A stretch of 64,000 nt of DNA from the NCBI GenBank assembly GCA_017521565.1, contig JAFXCE010000002.1, forward strand, positions 1 through 64,000. Direction: 5' to 3'. Shown in pieces: positions 40,910-48,986 of the stretch. The first letter of the stretch is position 1. Each line of letters starts with the position of its first letter. A model generated the notes under the pieces. That model was not told the origin of the DNA. It did no database searches and saw only the letters and a list, made by a program, of their open reading frames with translations. The DNA is from Clostridia bacterium (GTDB lineage: Bacteria; Bacillota; Clostridia; Christensenellales; Aristaeellaceae). The position numbers and the translations under genes were made by a program.

Positions 40910-42859
40910 ATGAAACGGACGATCTTGCGTTTGATGCTGGCAGGGATGCTGGTGATGATCGTAACGGCGTTGTGTTCCGGCGCGGCTGCGGAGAGGATTA
41001 ACGACGAGGCGTTTCGTCCTGCGGCAAAAGCGCGCGCGGCGCAGCTCGTCTCCGAGCTTGTGACGCAGGACATGAGCGAATACGACATCGCCCTGACGCT
41101 GTACGATTGGCTTTGCGCCCATGTGGATTATGACGATCACTATATCTCCACGGGAAACTGCTCCAGCGAATATGGCGTAGATCTGGCCGGCGCGCTTCTT
41201 GGCGGATGGGCGGTCTGCGAAGGATATGCCGAGGCGTATGAGCTGATGCTGGAACTGTCGGGCATTCCGGCGGAGAAGGTGGTCGGCTGGGGCGGCGGCG
41301 TATACGGCGGCGGACATGCATGGGTCGCGGCAAAGGTCGAAGGCGAATGGCATCTGTTTGACCCGACATGGGATCAGGCGGGCGATGGAGAATGGCATCA
41401 TTACTTTGGCCTGAATGAAGAGGCGTTTGATCTCCTGCACGACAAGGAGACGCACAACAACCTCTACTGCAACGGCTTTAAGGCCAACTACAAATACAGG
41501 GAAGGGCTTTACAGCGAAACGCTCGATGAACTGAGCAGCGCCGTGGAGGAGCGCATCACAGCGGGCATATACTCGGGCGCGCTGACGACAACGGCGGCGT
41601 GGGATACGCGGGATCAGATCATGATCAGCGCCATCCTCAGCGCAAAGACAGACTGGAGCGTTGCGGGACGCGTGCAGATGCGGGCGCAGACCGTATATCC
41701 CTATGGGCTTGAGTATGTTTTTTATCCGGATGAAACGCCTGTGACGTCCATCGTGCTGGAGGGCGTCAACGAGAGCGCACTCTATACGCGCATGTACCCG
41801 GGATACAGCGTGCAGCTTCGTCCGGTTACGGAGCCTGCGGGCGCAGAGGTGACCTACAGGAGCCTGAATGAATCCGTGCTGAACGTGACGGACAGCGGCC
41901 TGCTGACGGCGGTGGGCACCGGAGGGGGCAGCGTTGAAATCAGCGCAAACGGGCTGAAATACGTGCTTTCCGTATGGGTGTATGAGATTGACCAGCTGGG
42001 ATTCTGGGTGACGGCGGGCAATTATTCCACGCGCATCGGCCTGCGCAGGGGAGAAACGACGCAGTCGATCGATGTATCCGGCTGCAGTGAATATCTGCTG
42101 ATGGCGGATACGGGCATCACGTGGACGAGCGATGATCCTTCCGTCGCTTCTGTGGACGAAAACGGATTGATCACCGCTGTCAGCGATGGCATCACCTATA
42201 TTCGTGCGGATTGGCGCGGTCTTTTGCAGTGCGAGCTGGAGGTGCAGGTACGCGAGCCGATTACGGGAATCCGAAGCCTGAAAGACGTATACCATTTTTC
42301 TGTCGATGATGAGTACGTATATCTTGACGCACAGATCGAATGCGCGGATCCCGAGGGATACTATCAGCGATACGGCGGGATAGACTGGATGATGGATGCG
42401 TATGGATACGGCTTAGCCTTCTGCGACGAGTATGACATGGATGCGCTCCGGAAAAGCGGATATACCCTGTACAGGGAGATGTTTTATATCATGGGGCCGG
42501 ATGTGATGAACTTTACAGCCTGCGGAAGCGATTTGAGCGAGCCAATGGATACCTGTCTGGTGATCATTCATCCCAAGGACAGCGTGATGCTGCCGGAATC
42601 GCTGGATGTGATCAAGGAGGAGGCGTTTGCCGGCTCGGCGGTGGAGGAGTTTATTCTGCCTGAGGGCATAAAAAGCATCGGCAGCCGCGCCTTTGCGGAC
42701 TGCGGAAAGCTGCGGATGATCACCTTCCCGGACGGGGAAATTGACATCGCGGAGGATGCGTTTGAAGGCAGCAGCAATGTGCTGTTCCTTTGCCCGGAGG
42801 GCAGCGGCGCGCAGGCATATGCCAAGAAAAAGGGTATGCCATACAGGATATTGCCATAA
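40910..42859 (+). CDS. Secreted transglutaminase-like protein with Ig-like and leucine-rich repeat regions
   Basis: A 649-residue exported protein. Signal peptide about 1-27 (MKRTILRLMLAGMLVMIVTAL). The transglutaminase-like domain carries Cys103 (GGWAVCEGYAEAY), His136 (GGGHAWVAAKV) and Asp151 (LFDPTWD). Then come two Ig-like, BIG2-type modules (about 280-350 with GLLTAVGTGGGSVEISANG, and 360-450 with SVDENGLITAVSDGITYI) and a C-terminal BspA-type leucine-rich repeat (LPEGIKSIGSRAFADCGKL). No sortase motif or membrane anchor. GAGGG sits 6 bases before this ATG rather than the ATG at 40904. Role: probably cell-wall peptide processing or adhesion. Confidence 0.87.
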   Translation: MKRTILRLMLAGMLVMIVTALCSGAAAERINDEAFRPAAKARAAQLVSELVTQDMSEYDIALTLYDWLCAHVDYDDHYISTGNCSSEYGVDLAGALLGGWAVCEGYAEAYELMLELSGIPAEKVVGWGGGVYGGGHAWVAAKVEGEWHLFDPTWDQAGDGEWHHYFGLNEEAFDLLHDKETHNNLYCNGFKANYKYREGLYSETLDELSSAVEERITAGIYSGALTTTAAWDTRDQIMISAILSAKTDWSVAGRVQMRAQTVYPYGLEYVFYPDETPVTSIVLEGVNESALYTRMYPGYSVQLRPVTEPAGAEVTYRSLNESVLNVTDSGLLTAVGTGGGSVEISANGLKYVLSVWVYEIDQLGFWVTAGNYSTRIGLRRGETTQSIDVSGCSEYLLMADTGITWTSDDPSVASVDENGLITAVSDGITYIRADWRGLLQCELEVQVREPITGIRSLKDVYHFSVDDEYVYLDAQIECADPEGYYQRYGGIDWMMDAYGYGLAFCDEYDMDALRKSGYTLYREMFYIMGPDVMNFTACGSDLSEPMDTCLVIIHPKDSVMLPESLDVIKEEAFAGSAVEEFILPEGIKSIGSRAFADCGKLRMITFPDGEIDIAEDAFEGSSNVLFLCPEGSGAQAYAKKKGMPYRILP

Positions 42860-42874
42860 ATATGAATATGAGGA

Positions 42875-42913
42875 TGAGAGATCGCCCCTGAAGACAAAAA
42901 GGGCGATCTCTCA
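42875..42913 (+). terminator. Hairpin after the second transglutaminase-like gene, probable terminator
   Basis: TGAGAGATCGCCC pairs perfectly with GGGCGATCTCTCA across a 13-base loop (42875-42913), but only a weak T tract follows. Confidence 0.6.
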
Positions 42914-42969
42914 TATTCTGACAAAAACAGGTTTTTTCGGGATGAAAATGGCGGGCCGGTCCGTTTCTG

Positions 42970-42978
42970 TGGTATAAT
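42970..42978 (+). promoter_or_regulatory. Extended -10 promoter for the FHA-SEDS-PBP cluster
   Basis: TGTGGTATAAT with TATAAT at 42973-42978 and a TG one base upstream; no -35 box is visible. Confidence 0.5.
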
Positions 42979-43045
42979 CGGTACAACTATCGGATTTTTG
43001 CAGGGCGCACGCCCGGGAGAAAAAGCGGGAAGGAGGCGCAAAGGA

Positions 43046-43696
43046 ATGACGCGGGCATGGTATCAGGTGCTGTCACTGGGCTTTGGCTATATCAGCGCGG
43101 CGATCATCGCGGCGGTGGTGCTGCTCTCTTTGCGCAAGTCCGCTTCCGACCGCGCGCTCTGGCGGCGTGTGCGCAGGGATCTGCCGCAGGCGGGCGCAGC
43201 AGGCGTATTCAAGGTGATGGCCGGCGGCGGGCGCAGGATTGCGGCAGGGCAGGAGATTCGCGTGCCATATGAGGGCACGATGGGTTCAAGCCACAGCTGT
43301 GATGTGCATATTCCCGTGCGCAGGGTGCATCTGCGTTCTGCGTTTTTCTGGATGGAGAAGGACGGGCTTCACATGGTCGCCCTGCACAGGGACGGCTTTG
43401 AGGTGGATGATGTTCCCGTCGAGCCCGGCGATGAAGCCGTGCTGGGCGACGGCGCAATCCTGCGCGTGGGCGAGGCCAAGCTGGCGCTGCGCCTTTACAA
43501 GACCGTGGGCAGCGACGGCAACGGGCCGTATGTGACCAGCGCACGCCGCAGCAAGGCCCAGCAGGGCAAGGGCGACGGCATCGGCGCGCCGGGCAGGGGC
43601 GAGATGCGCCGGGAAAAGAAGCTGAAACATCTTCAGGAAGAGAAGACCGATAAGCGCCGCGCAAGGGGCAAAGAAGCAGAGAAGGGCCGGAGGTGA
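43046..43696 (+). CDS. FHA-domain protein with N-terminal transmembrane helix
   Basis: A 216-residue protein: one transmembrane helix (about 10-30), then a forkhead-associated domain (about 80-155) with GSSHSCDVHIP, RRVHLRSAFFW, DGFEVDDVPVEPGDEAVLGDGAILRVGEAKLALRL, and a very basic C-terminal tail (KKLKHLQEEKTDKRRARGKEAEKGRR pattern). FHA domains bind phosphothreonine. Known: in Actinobacteria and Clostridia FHA genes precede rodA and pbpA and are read by Ser/Thr kinases; no kinase is in this window. GGAGG lies 10 bases before this ATG. Followed by the SEDS gene after 4 bases. Confidence 0.85.
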   Translation: MTRAWYQVLSLGFGYISAAIIAAVVLLSLRKSASDRALWRRVRRDLPQAGAAGVFKVMAGGGRRIAAGQEIRVPYEGTMGSSHSCDVHIPVRRVHLRSAFFWMEKDGLHMVALHRDGFEVDDVPVEPGDEAVLGDGAILRVGEAKLALRLYKTVGSDGNGPYVTSARRSKAQQGKGDGIGAPGRGEMRREKKLKHLQEEKTDKRRARGKEAEKGRR

Positions 43697-43700
43697 CGAA

Positions 43701-45353
43701 ATGGCCTTCAAACAGGAAACCTTTAAGGCGAGGCCAAAGCGCACATCCGACGGCGCGGTGAGCGCGAAATATAAACGGGCGGCGCCGGAAAAAGAGCCTG
43801 CGGAAAAGAAATCTTCAGAAAAGAGATTCTTAGAAAAGAATGCTTTAGAGAAGAAAAATACAGAGAAGAAAACCGCGTCTAAGATCTCTGCAGAAAAAAG
43901 AATAAATAATCCTGAAAAGCAAAAGCCTGCCGCGAAAAAGGCGGAGGAAAAGAAAACAGCCGCGAAAAAGGCGACCGTGCGCCGCGCCGTGATGGCAGAC
44001 CCCAAGACGGCGAACCGGGCAAAGCGCGAAAGCCGTCAGACCCCCGTGCGCATGCGCCGCGACAGGGCGCGCGCCGAGGCCGCCATGCGCGACCGCAGGC
44101 GGGCGGTCAGCCGTGGAATCGATATGTCCGTAACGCTCATCGCGCTGCTGACGGCGCTGTTCCTTGCTGGCGGACTGCTGCTGTGCGCCGTCCGCGTGGA
44201 AGGAAGCGTCGATATGCGTGCGCTCCGTCTGCTGGCAGCGATGGCGCCGCTGACGCTGATGACGACGCTCGTTCTGCCTCGGTTTTTGCCCATTGAACCG
44301 CTGATGATGGCGCTGAGCAACTTCCTTTGCAGCGTTGGCGTGGTGATTCTGTATACCGTATCGCCCGAGCGCGGCGTGCGGCAGACGAATTTTTACATCA
44401 TGGGCCTCGCGGCGATGATTATGGTCAGCATGATCGTCTCAAAAATGAGAAGATTCCGGGGGCTGACATGGCTGGCGATGATACTGGGCATTGGTGCGCT
44501 GGTGATGCCGCTGGTCTTTGGCGAGTGGAACAATGGCGCGAAAAACTGGGTCGAGCTGCCGCTTCTGGGCTCCTTTCAGCCCAGCGAGCTGGTCAAGCTC
44601 TCGCTCGTGCTGGCGATGGCGTATTATTTCAGCGCGCACCGTACCGTGCTGCAGATGATGCCGGCGATCCTCTTTGCCGGCGCATGCCTGCTGCTGCTCA
44701 TGCTCCAGCGCGACCTTGGCACAGCGCTGATCTACTATGCCGCGACGCTGGTGATGTTCTACGTCGCCTGCGGCAATGTTCCGCTGACGGTCATTGGCCT
44801 GGGCGGCGGCGCGGCGGCCGCCATGCTGGGCTATAAAATGTTCGCGCATGTCAAGGTGCGCGTGGCCATGTGGCGCAACCCGTGGAGCGATCCGCTCGAC
44901 AAGGGCTATCAGATCATTCAGGCGCTGCTGGCGATCGGCTCAGGCGGCCTTTTCGGCCTCGGGATCGGTCAGGGTACGCCGGAAAAGATTCCGGCCTATT
45001 ATAACGACTTTATCTTTGCTGTCATCTGTGAACAGCTGGGGCTGGTGTTCGGCCTTCTGATCATTGCGGTGTATGTCCTGCTGGCGCTGCGCGGCGTATC
45101 GGTGATTTCGCGCTCAAGGCGTTCGTTTGATATGCTGCTGGGGTGCGGCGTGCTGGCGATGCTGGTCATTCAGATGTTCATGATCGTGGGCGGCGTGATC
45201 AAGATGCTGCCGCTGACGGGCGTGACCATGCCGATGCTCAGCTATGGCGGTTCGTCCCTCATTTCCTGCCTGATGATGGTCGGCATTCTGCACGGCATCA
45301 GCGCAAGGGCGCAGGAAAACATGGAGGAGGACGTGCTTTCCCGCAGGGGATGA
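43701..45353 (+). CDS. SEDS family peptidoglycan polymerase (RodA/FtsW-like) with charged N-terminal extension
   Basis: Glycosyltransferase that polymerises lipid II. The first about 130 of 550 residues are extremely Lys/Glu-rich (EKEPAEKKSSEKRFLEKN and onward) and are absent from normal RodA/FtsW (about 370-400). The membrane part has about ten helices and the family blocks GAKNWVELPLLGSFQPSELVKL, LLLMLQRDLGTALIYY, the catalytic-Asp stretch YYNDFIFAVICEQLG and the C-terminal GVTMPMLSYGGSSLIS. Together with the next gene this is a SEDS-class B PBP pair. RodA or FtsW cannot be told apart; position after FHA and before a PBP favours RodA. Confidence 0.92.
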   Translation: MAFKQETFKARPKRTSDGAVSAKYKRAAPEKEPAEKKSSEKRFLEKNALEKKNTEKKTASKISAEKRINNPEKQKPAAKKAEEKKTAAKKATVRRAVMADPKTANRAKRESRQTPVRMRRDRARAEAAMRDRRRAVSRGIDMSVTLIALLTALFLAGGLLLCAVRVEGSVDMRALRLLAAMAPLTLMTTLVLPRFLPIEPLMMALSNFLCSVGVVILYTVSPERGVRQTNFYIMGLAAMIMVSMIVSKMRRFRGLTWLAMILGIGALVMPLVFGEWNNGAKNWVELPLLGSFQPSELVKLSLVLAMAYYFSAHRTVLQMMPAILFAGACLLLLMLQRDLGTALIYYAATLVMFYVACGNVPLTVIGLGGGAAAAMLGYKMFAHVKVRVAMWRNPWSDPLDKGYQIIQALLAIGSGGLFGLGIGQGTPEKIPAYYNDFIFAVICEQLGLVFGLLIIAVYVLLALRGVSVISRSRRSFDMLLGCGVLAMLVIQMFMIVGGVIKMLPLTGVTMPMLSYGGSSLISCLMMVGILHGISARAQENMEEDVLSRRG

Positions 45354-45358
45354 TGGCG

Positions 45359-45387
45359 TAAGGGAGGAGCAGAGCCCCTCCCCTACA
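45359..45387. repeat. REP-like palindrome, copy 4
   Basis: Exact reverse complement of 14932-14960 over 29 bases. It sits 5 bases after the SEDS stop, between SEDS and PBP genes. Confidence 0.85.
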
Positions 45388-45412
45388 GGGATCTTGTATG
45401 CGGATAATGGAA

Positions 45413-45441
45413 TAAGGGAGGAACAGAGCCCCTCTCCTTCA
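45413..45441. repeat. REP-like palindrome, copy 5
   Basis: Variant of copy 4 in the same orientation, 25 bases further on (TAAGGGAGGAACAGAGCCCC core), with two to three changed bases. Confidence 0.7.
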
Positions 45442-45458
45442 GAGGTGCTTAAAGCGGG

Positions 45459-45522
45459 CGCGAAGCGAAAATGGGTGCAGGGACAATGTCCCTGCCCGGG
45501 GTTCGGGGGCGGCGCCCCCGAA
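45459..45522. repeat. Dispersed hairpin repeat, family 3, copy 2
   Basis: Starts GCGCGAAGCGAAAA, then a hairpin GCAGGGACA/TGTCCCTGC, then CGGGGTTCGGGGGCGGCG with GGGGGCG/CGCCCCC pairing. It matches 4864-4900 in inverted orientation except for about 24 additional bases. Confidence 0.6.
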
Positions 45523-45541
45523 AGGAAGTGATATTATCAAG

Positions 45542-46942
45542 GTGATCAAACGGCGTATCCGGATGCTGACGATGCTGATGCTGGCGCTCTTTGCGCTCAT
45601 GATCGCATACTGCTGCTATTCGGTATACTTTTATGGCGGGCGCTGGGTGGCCAATCCGCATAATCCGCGCATCTCCAGCCAGAAGCAGGAGGTGATCATG
45701 GGTACCGTGCGGGACCGCGACGGCACCGTGCTGGCCTATACAGACGGGACGGGCGCACGGCGATACCATAATAGCCGCGATACGCGCTTGGCGGTGTCGC
45801 AGGTTGTCGGCGACAGCGGCGGCAAGGTTTCCACCGGCGTAGATACGTTCCATGCGCAGTATATGCTGGGTTTCCGCTCGAGCATCTTTGAGCGCGTGGG
45901 CGACGCGATCACGAATACGCCTCAGCGCGGCGACGATATTACGCTCACGATTTCCGAGCGCCTCTCGCGCTATATCAGCGAGCAGTTCCCCAAGGGGAAG
46001 CGCGGTGCGGTCGTGGTGCTCAATTATAAGACGGGTGAGATCCTGTCCATGGTCTCCATGCCGCAGTTTGATCCGGTGAATCTATCCTCTGCGCTGTCGG
46101 ATGAGGCGGCCGGCGCGCTGATCAACCGCGCGACGCAGGGCCTGTATCCGCCAGGCTCTACGTTCAAGATTGTGACGATGGCGTCTGCGCTTGAAAACCT
46201 GCCGGATCTTGAAAACTTCGCTTTTGACTGCACGGGCTATTATCCGGTGGGCAACTACTCCGTGACGGAGTCCTCCGGCCATGGCGTGCAGAGCCTGTCA
46301 GATGCGTTTGCCAATTCCTGCAATACGACGTTCGCCGCGCTTTCGCAGGATCTTGGCTATACGATGCTTGGGCAGACGGCGGAAAAGCTCGGCTTCAACG
46401 AAAATTTCATGTTTGGCGATCTGATCGTCTACAATTCCAGCTATCCCATCGATGACCTGAGCGCAGAGGATCTGGCGTGGTCCTCGATCGGTCAGGGCCG
46501 TGTGCTGGCGACGCCGATGCACATGGCGCTGATCGCCTCCATGATCGCCAACGGCGGCGTGATGAACGAGCCGCACCTGCTCAGGGCGATCACGACCGCG
46601 CAGGGCGGGACGCGCAAGCTGCCCGGCAGCTTTATCGGCACGCGCGTGCTGGAGGAGAGCGTGGCAAAGCGGCTGGAAAAGGAAATGATCCGCGTCATCA
46701 AAACCGGTACGGGCGGGCGCGCTGCGCTCTCTGATGGCTATGTCGTCGCGGGAAAGACGGGTTCCGCCGAGGCGAGCAACGACAAGAGCATCGAAACCCA
46801 CGCGTGGTTTGTCGGATACATCACCAATGACAACGCGCCGTATGCCATCTGTGTGCTGGTGGAAAACGGCGGTTCCGGCGGCGGCGTGGCTGCGCCGTTG
46901 GCGCGAAGGACACTGCAGAAGGCCATTAATCTCGGGCTTTAA
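45542..46942 (+). CDS. Class B penicillin-binding protein (PbpA/FtsI-like transpeptidase)
   Basis: Peptidoglycan cross-linking enzyme anchored by one N-terminal helix (about 8-30). In 466 residues: a short non-catalytic domain, then the transpeptidase with the nucleophile SxxK at 206-209 (PGSTFKI), SxN at 259-261 (NSCNTT), and KTG at 405-407 (AGKTGSAE). Length matches the short PbpA type that partners RodA, with no PASTA repeats. Start uncertain: GTG at 45542; an ATT at 45533 would suit the AAGGAAG site better. It is 188 bases from the SEDS gene, separated by three repeats. Target of beta-lactams by family knowledge. Confidence 0.93.
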   Translation: MIKRRIRMLTMLMLALFALMIAYCCYSVYFYGGRWVANPHNPRISSQKQEVIMGTVRDRDGTVLAYTDGTGARRYHNSRDTRLAVSQVVGDSGGKVSTGVDTFHAQYMLGFRSSIFERVGDAITNTPQRGDDITLTISERLSRYISEQFPKGKRGAVVVLNYKTGEILSMVSMPQFDPVNLSSALSDEAAGALINRATQGLYPPGSTFKIVTMASALENLPDLENFAFDCTGYYPVGNYSVTESSGHGVQSLSDAFANSCNTTFAALSQDLGYTMLGQTAEKLGFNENFMFGDLIVYNSSYPIDDLSAEDLAWSSIGQGRVLATPMHMALIASMIANGGVMNEPHLLRAITTAQGGTRKLPGSFIGTRVLEESVAKRLEKEMIRVIKTGTGGRAALSDGYVVAGKTGSAEASNDKSIETHAWFVGYITNDNAPYAICVLVENGGSGGGVAAPLARRTLQKAINLGL

Positions 46943-46963
46943 GAGGATGAGGAGGACTGAAAA

Positions 46964-48061
46964 ATGCGTAGACTGATTGCAATGCTTCTTTCCCTGTGTG
47001 TGCTGCTGTGTGCGGCGGCGCCGGCGCTTGCCGCGGGCGTGACGATCCGTACGTTTACGCCGTTTGCGGATATGGACTTCGCCGCGCAGCGCTATATGGA
47101 TATGATCACCGGCTGGGAGAGCAAAACCGGCAATATGGTTGAGGATTACTCCGGTGCGCAGGATGAGGAATGGCTTCTTCAGATGCAGGAGATGATCCGC
47201 CGCGGCGAAGCGGATGTGGTTGTGCTGCCGCTGCATTCTGGCCTGACGGTGGGTGAGCTGGTGACGGTGAATGAACTGATCGCCGCTGCGCCGGAGGCGG
47301 GCACCAAGCGGTTTGAGGCGATGAAGGAGGCGGACGGCAGCGTTCTGCTCGCGCCTGTGCGCCTGAACTGGGAAGCACTCTATGTCAATACCGACGTGCT
47401 TGCGCAGTTCGGCCTCTCCGTCCCTCAGACGTATGAAGAGCTTTTGACCGTATGCGTGATGCTTGGCATGAACGGCGTATTGCCGATGGCGAATGCGCTG
47501 TGCGAATGGAGCGAAATCGTGCTGGACTGCGCGGCGCTTTCGGGCGCAGACGAGGCGGCATACGGCACGGAAGCGTCCCTTTCCGGCGCGCAGGATGTGC
47601 TGACGACGCTCACACAGGTGGGCGCGTTCGGCGGCGATCCGTGGAATCTGACCGACATGGACGCGGAAGAAAAATTCATCTCCGGCGAAGCGGCGATGCG
47701 CATCGACGCGGACGGGCTGGCGCAGATGATCCCGGAGGAGCGCGCGGACAGTGTCGTGGTCGTTTCGCTGCCGCCCAAGGACGGACAGGCGCGCACGATG
47801 CTGGCCGGTACGCCGATGTTCGGCGTGGCGGTTACGCGTGCCTGTTGGCAGGACGATGCGCGCAGTGCGGCTGCCGTCTCGTTTATCGCGGAGCTGCTGG
47901 CACAGGAGGGCGTCGTTTCTCCCGTTGGCGGGACACTGGGCAGCAGCATTGCGGCCCTGACGAAAAACGCGCAGGACATGACCGGCGTGCTCTACGACAT
48001 GAATCCGGATGGATTTGAGAGCTGGGCCGAAAGTGTGGTGGCGCAGCTGATGACGCTGTAA
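46964..48061 (+). CDS. Secreted extracellular solute-binding-like protein
   Basis: A 365-residue exported protein: signal peptide about 1-24 (MRRLIAMLLSLCVLLCAAAPALAAG, signal-peptidase-I style), then a family 1 solute-binding fold (IRTFTPFADMDFAAQRY; WEALYVNTDVLAQFGLSVPQTYEELL; AEEKFISGEAAMRIDADGL). The Cys residues in the signal do not form a lipobox, so it is not an obvious lipoprotein. No ABC permease or ATPase is adjacent. GAGGAGG lies 8 bases before the ATG. It follows the PBP gene by 21 bases and shares its operon, so an envelope role is possible. Confidence 0.78.
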   Translation: MRRLIAMLLSLCVLLCAAAPALAAGVTIRTFTPFADMDFAAQRYMDMITGWESKTGNMVEDYSGAQDEEWLLQMQEMIRRGEADVVVLPLHSGLTVGELVTVNELIAAAPEAGTKRFEAMKEADGSVLLAPVRLNWEALYVNTDVLAQFGLSVPQTYEELLTVCVMLGMNGVLPMANALCEWSEIVLDCAALSGADEAAYGTEASLSGAQDVLTTLTQVGAFGGDPWNLTDMDAEEKFISGEAAMRIDADGLAQMIPEERADSVVVVSLPPKDGQARTMLAGTPMFGVAVTRACWQDDARSAAAVSFIAELLAQEGVVSPVGGTLGSSIAALTKNAQDMTGVLYDMNPDGFESWAESVVAQLMTL

Positions 48062-48097
48062 AGATGCGAAGAAATATCAGAAACCGATAGAGAAGAA

Positions 48098-48128
48098 ACA
48101 GGACTCCGGCATTAGTCGGAGTCCTGTT
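48098..48128. terminator. Hairpin between convergent genes, probable terminator
   Basis: AACAGGACTCCG pairs with CGGAGTCCTGTT across a short loop; T tracts are weak on both sides. Confidence 0.6.
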
Positions 48129-48155
48129 GAGATTTATTGGAGATATTCGATTGGA

Positions 48156-48929
48156 TCAGCACAGCACAAAGCCGATAAGCGTAAGCGTGATCAGCAGCAG
48201 CGCGAAGGCAAAGCAGCACAGGAATGCAGCTTGAGAGATATCGCCTGCCATGGGCGCGTGGGTGTCGGATCCATTGCCTGCAATGCCGAGGATGTTCATC
48301 ATTCGTTCCTGCGCGCCCCTGCCGCGTGTGCGGAAGGGACTGCGCCCGCACACGCCGCTGCAGAGAATCAGGAAAGCGCAGAATACAGCATCGCAGAAGC
48401 GATCGGCGCGGGCGCAGATGCGCTGCGCAAGGGGATGGACAGCCTGTCTGCTGCGCAGGGCAAGGAGCGCCCAGCCAAGCGCCGCGCCCAGATGCAGCGG
48501 CATGCCGGCGGCGCAGAATATCATCGGCGCACAGATGCCGGAGACAAACGCGGGCGTGATGGATGCGCAGGCCTTGCGGACGCAGGCTTCGTAGGCTGGG
48601 ATATCCCGGGCATATTTGCCGGAATCCAGATCCTTTTTCACCGAGGCACAGCCGGGGAACACGGAAAATCCGGTCATCAGCGGCGCAATCAGAAGCGCTT
48701 CGGCGAGCGGATGGACAGCCGCCAGCAGCGCGGCCACGCCGGAGAGAAGCAGGATAAAGGTCCAAAGCGCCGGGTCTTCATCTGTCTTGCCGGATTTTCG
48801 GGTGAACGCACGCAGCACATGGGCATACAGGCGATCAAGCGCAGGATGAATCCGGGCGGCAGTTCCGGGCAGAACGGGATAGAGAAAGGCGGCAAGCAGC
48901 GCCGCAGCAGGCAGAGCAAGAATGCGCAT
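48156..48929 (-). CDS. Divergent CobD/CbiB-like membrane protein
   Basis: A 257-residue protein with several hydrophobic segments. Its middle (YEACVRKACASITPAFVSGICAPMIFCAAG, then PLHLGAALGWALLAL and RADRFCDAVFCAFLILC) follows the order of CobD/CbiB adenosylcobinamide-phosphate synthases (AVESLAENLSDGVVAPLFWY type), but key residues differ. No other cobalamin gene is nearby, so the true role is open; it may be a membrane protein sharing only the fold. AGGAG is 4 bases before the ATG, a tight spacing. Confidence 0.5.
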   Translation of the reverse strand: MRILALPAAALLAAFLYPVLPGTAARIHPALDRLYAHVLRAFTRKSGKTDEDPALWTFILLLSGVAALLAAVHPLAEALLIAPLMTGFSVFPGCASVKKDLDSGKYARDIPAYEACVRKACASITPAFVSGICAPMIFCAAGMPLHLGAALGWALLALRSRQAVHPLAQRICARADRFCDAVFCAFLILCSGVCGRSPFRTRGRGAQERMMNILGIAGNGSDTHAPMAGDISQAAFLCCFAFALLLITLTLIGFVLC

Positions 48930-48986
48930 GGGACTCCTTCCGTCACGACAGATGCCGTGCTGCCTCCCTCAGGAGGCTGATTCTGG

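Noticed and set aside
40856..42295. Leftward frame over the second transglutaminase-like gene
   Set aside because: Opposite strand of a gene with signal peptide, promoter and catalytic triad; no independent support.
45354..45541. A terminator and promoter separating SEDS and PBP genes
   Set aside because: The hairpins there are members of dispersed repeat families and lack T runs or -10/-35 boxes, so co-transcription remains likely.
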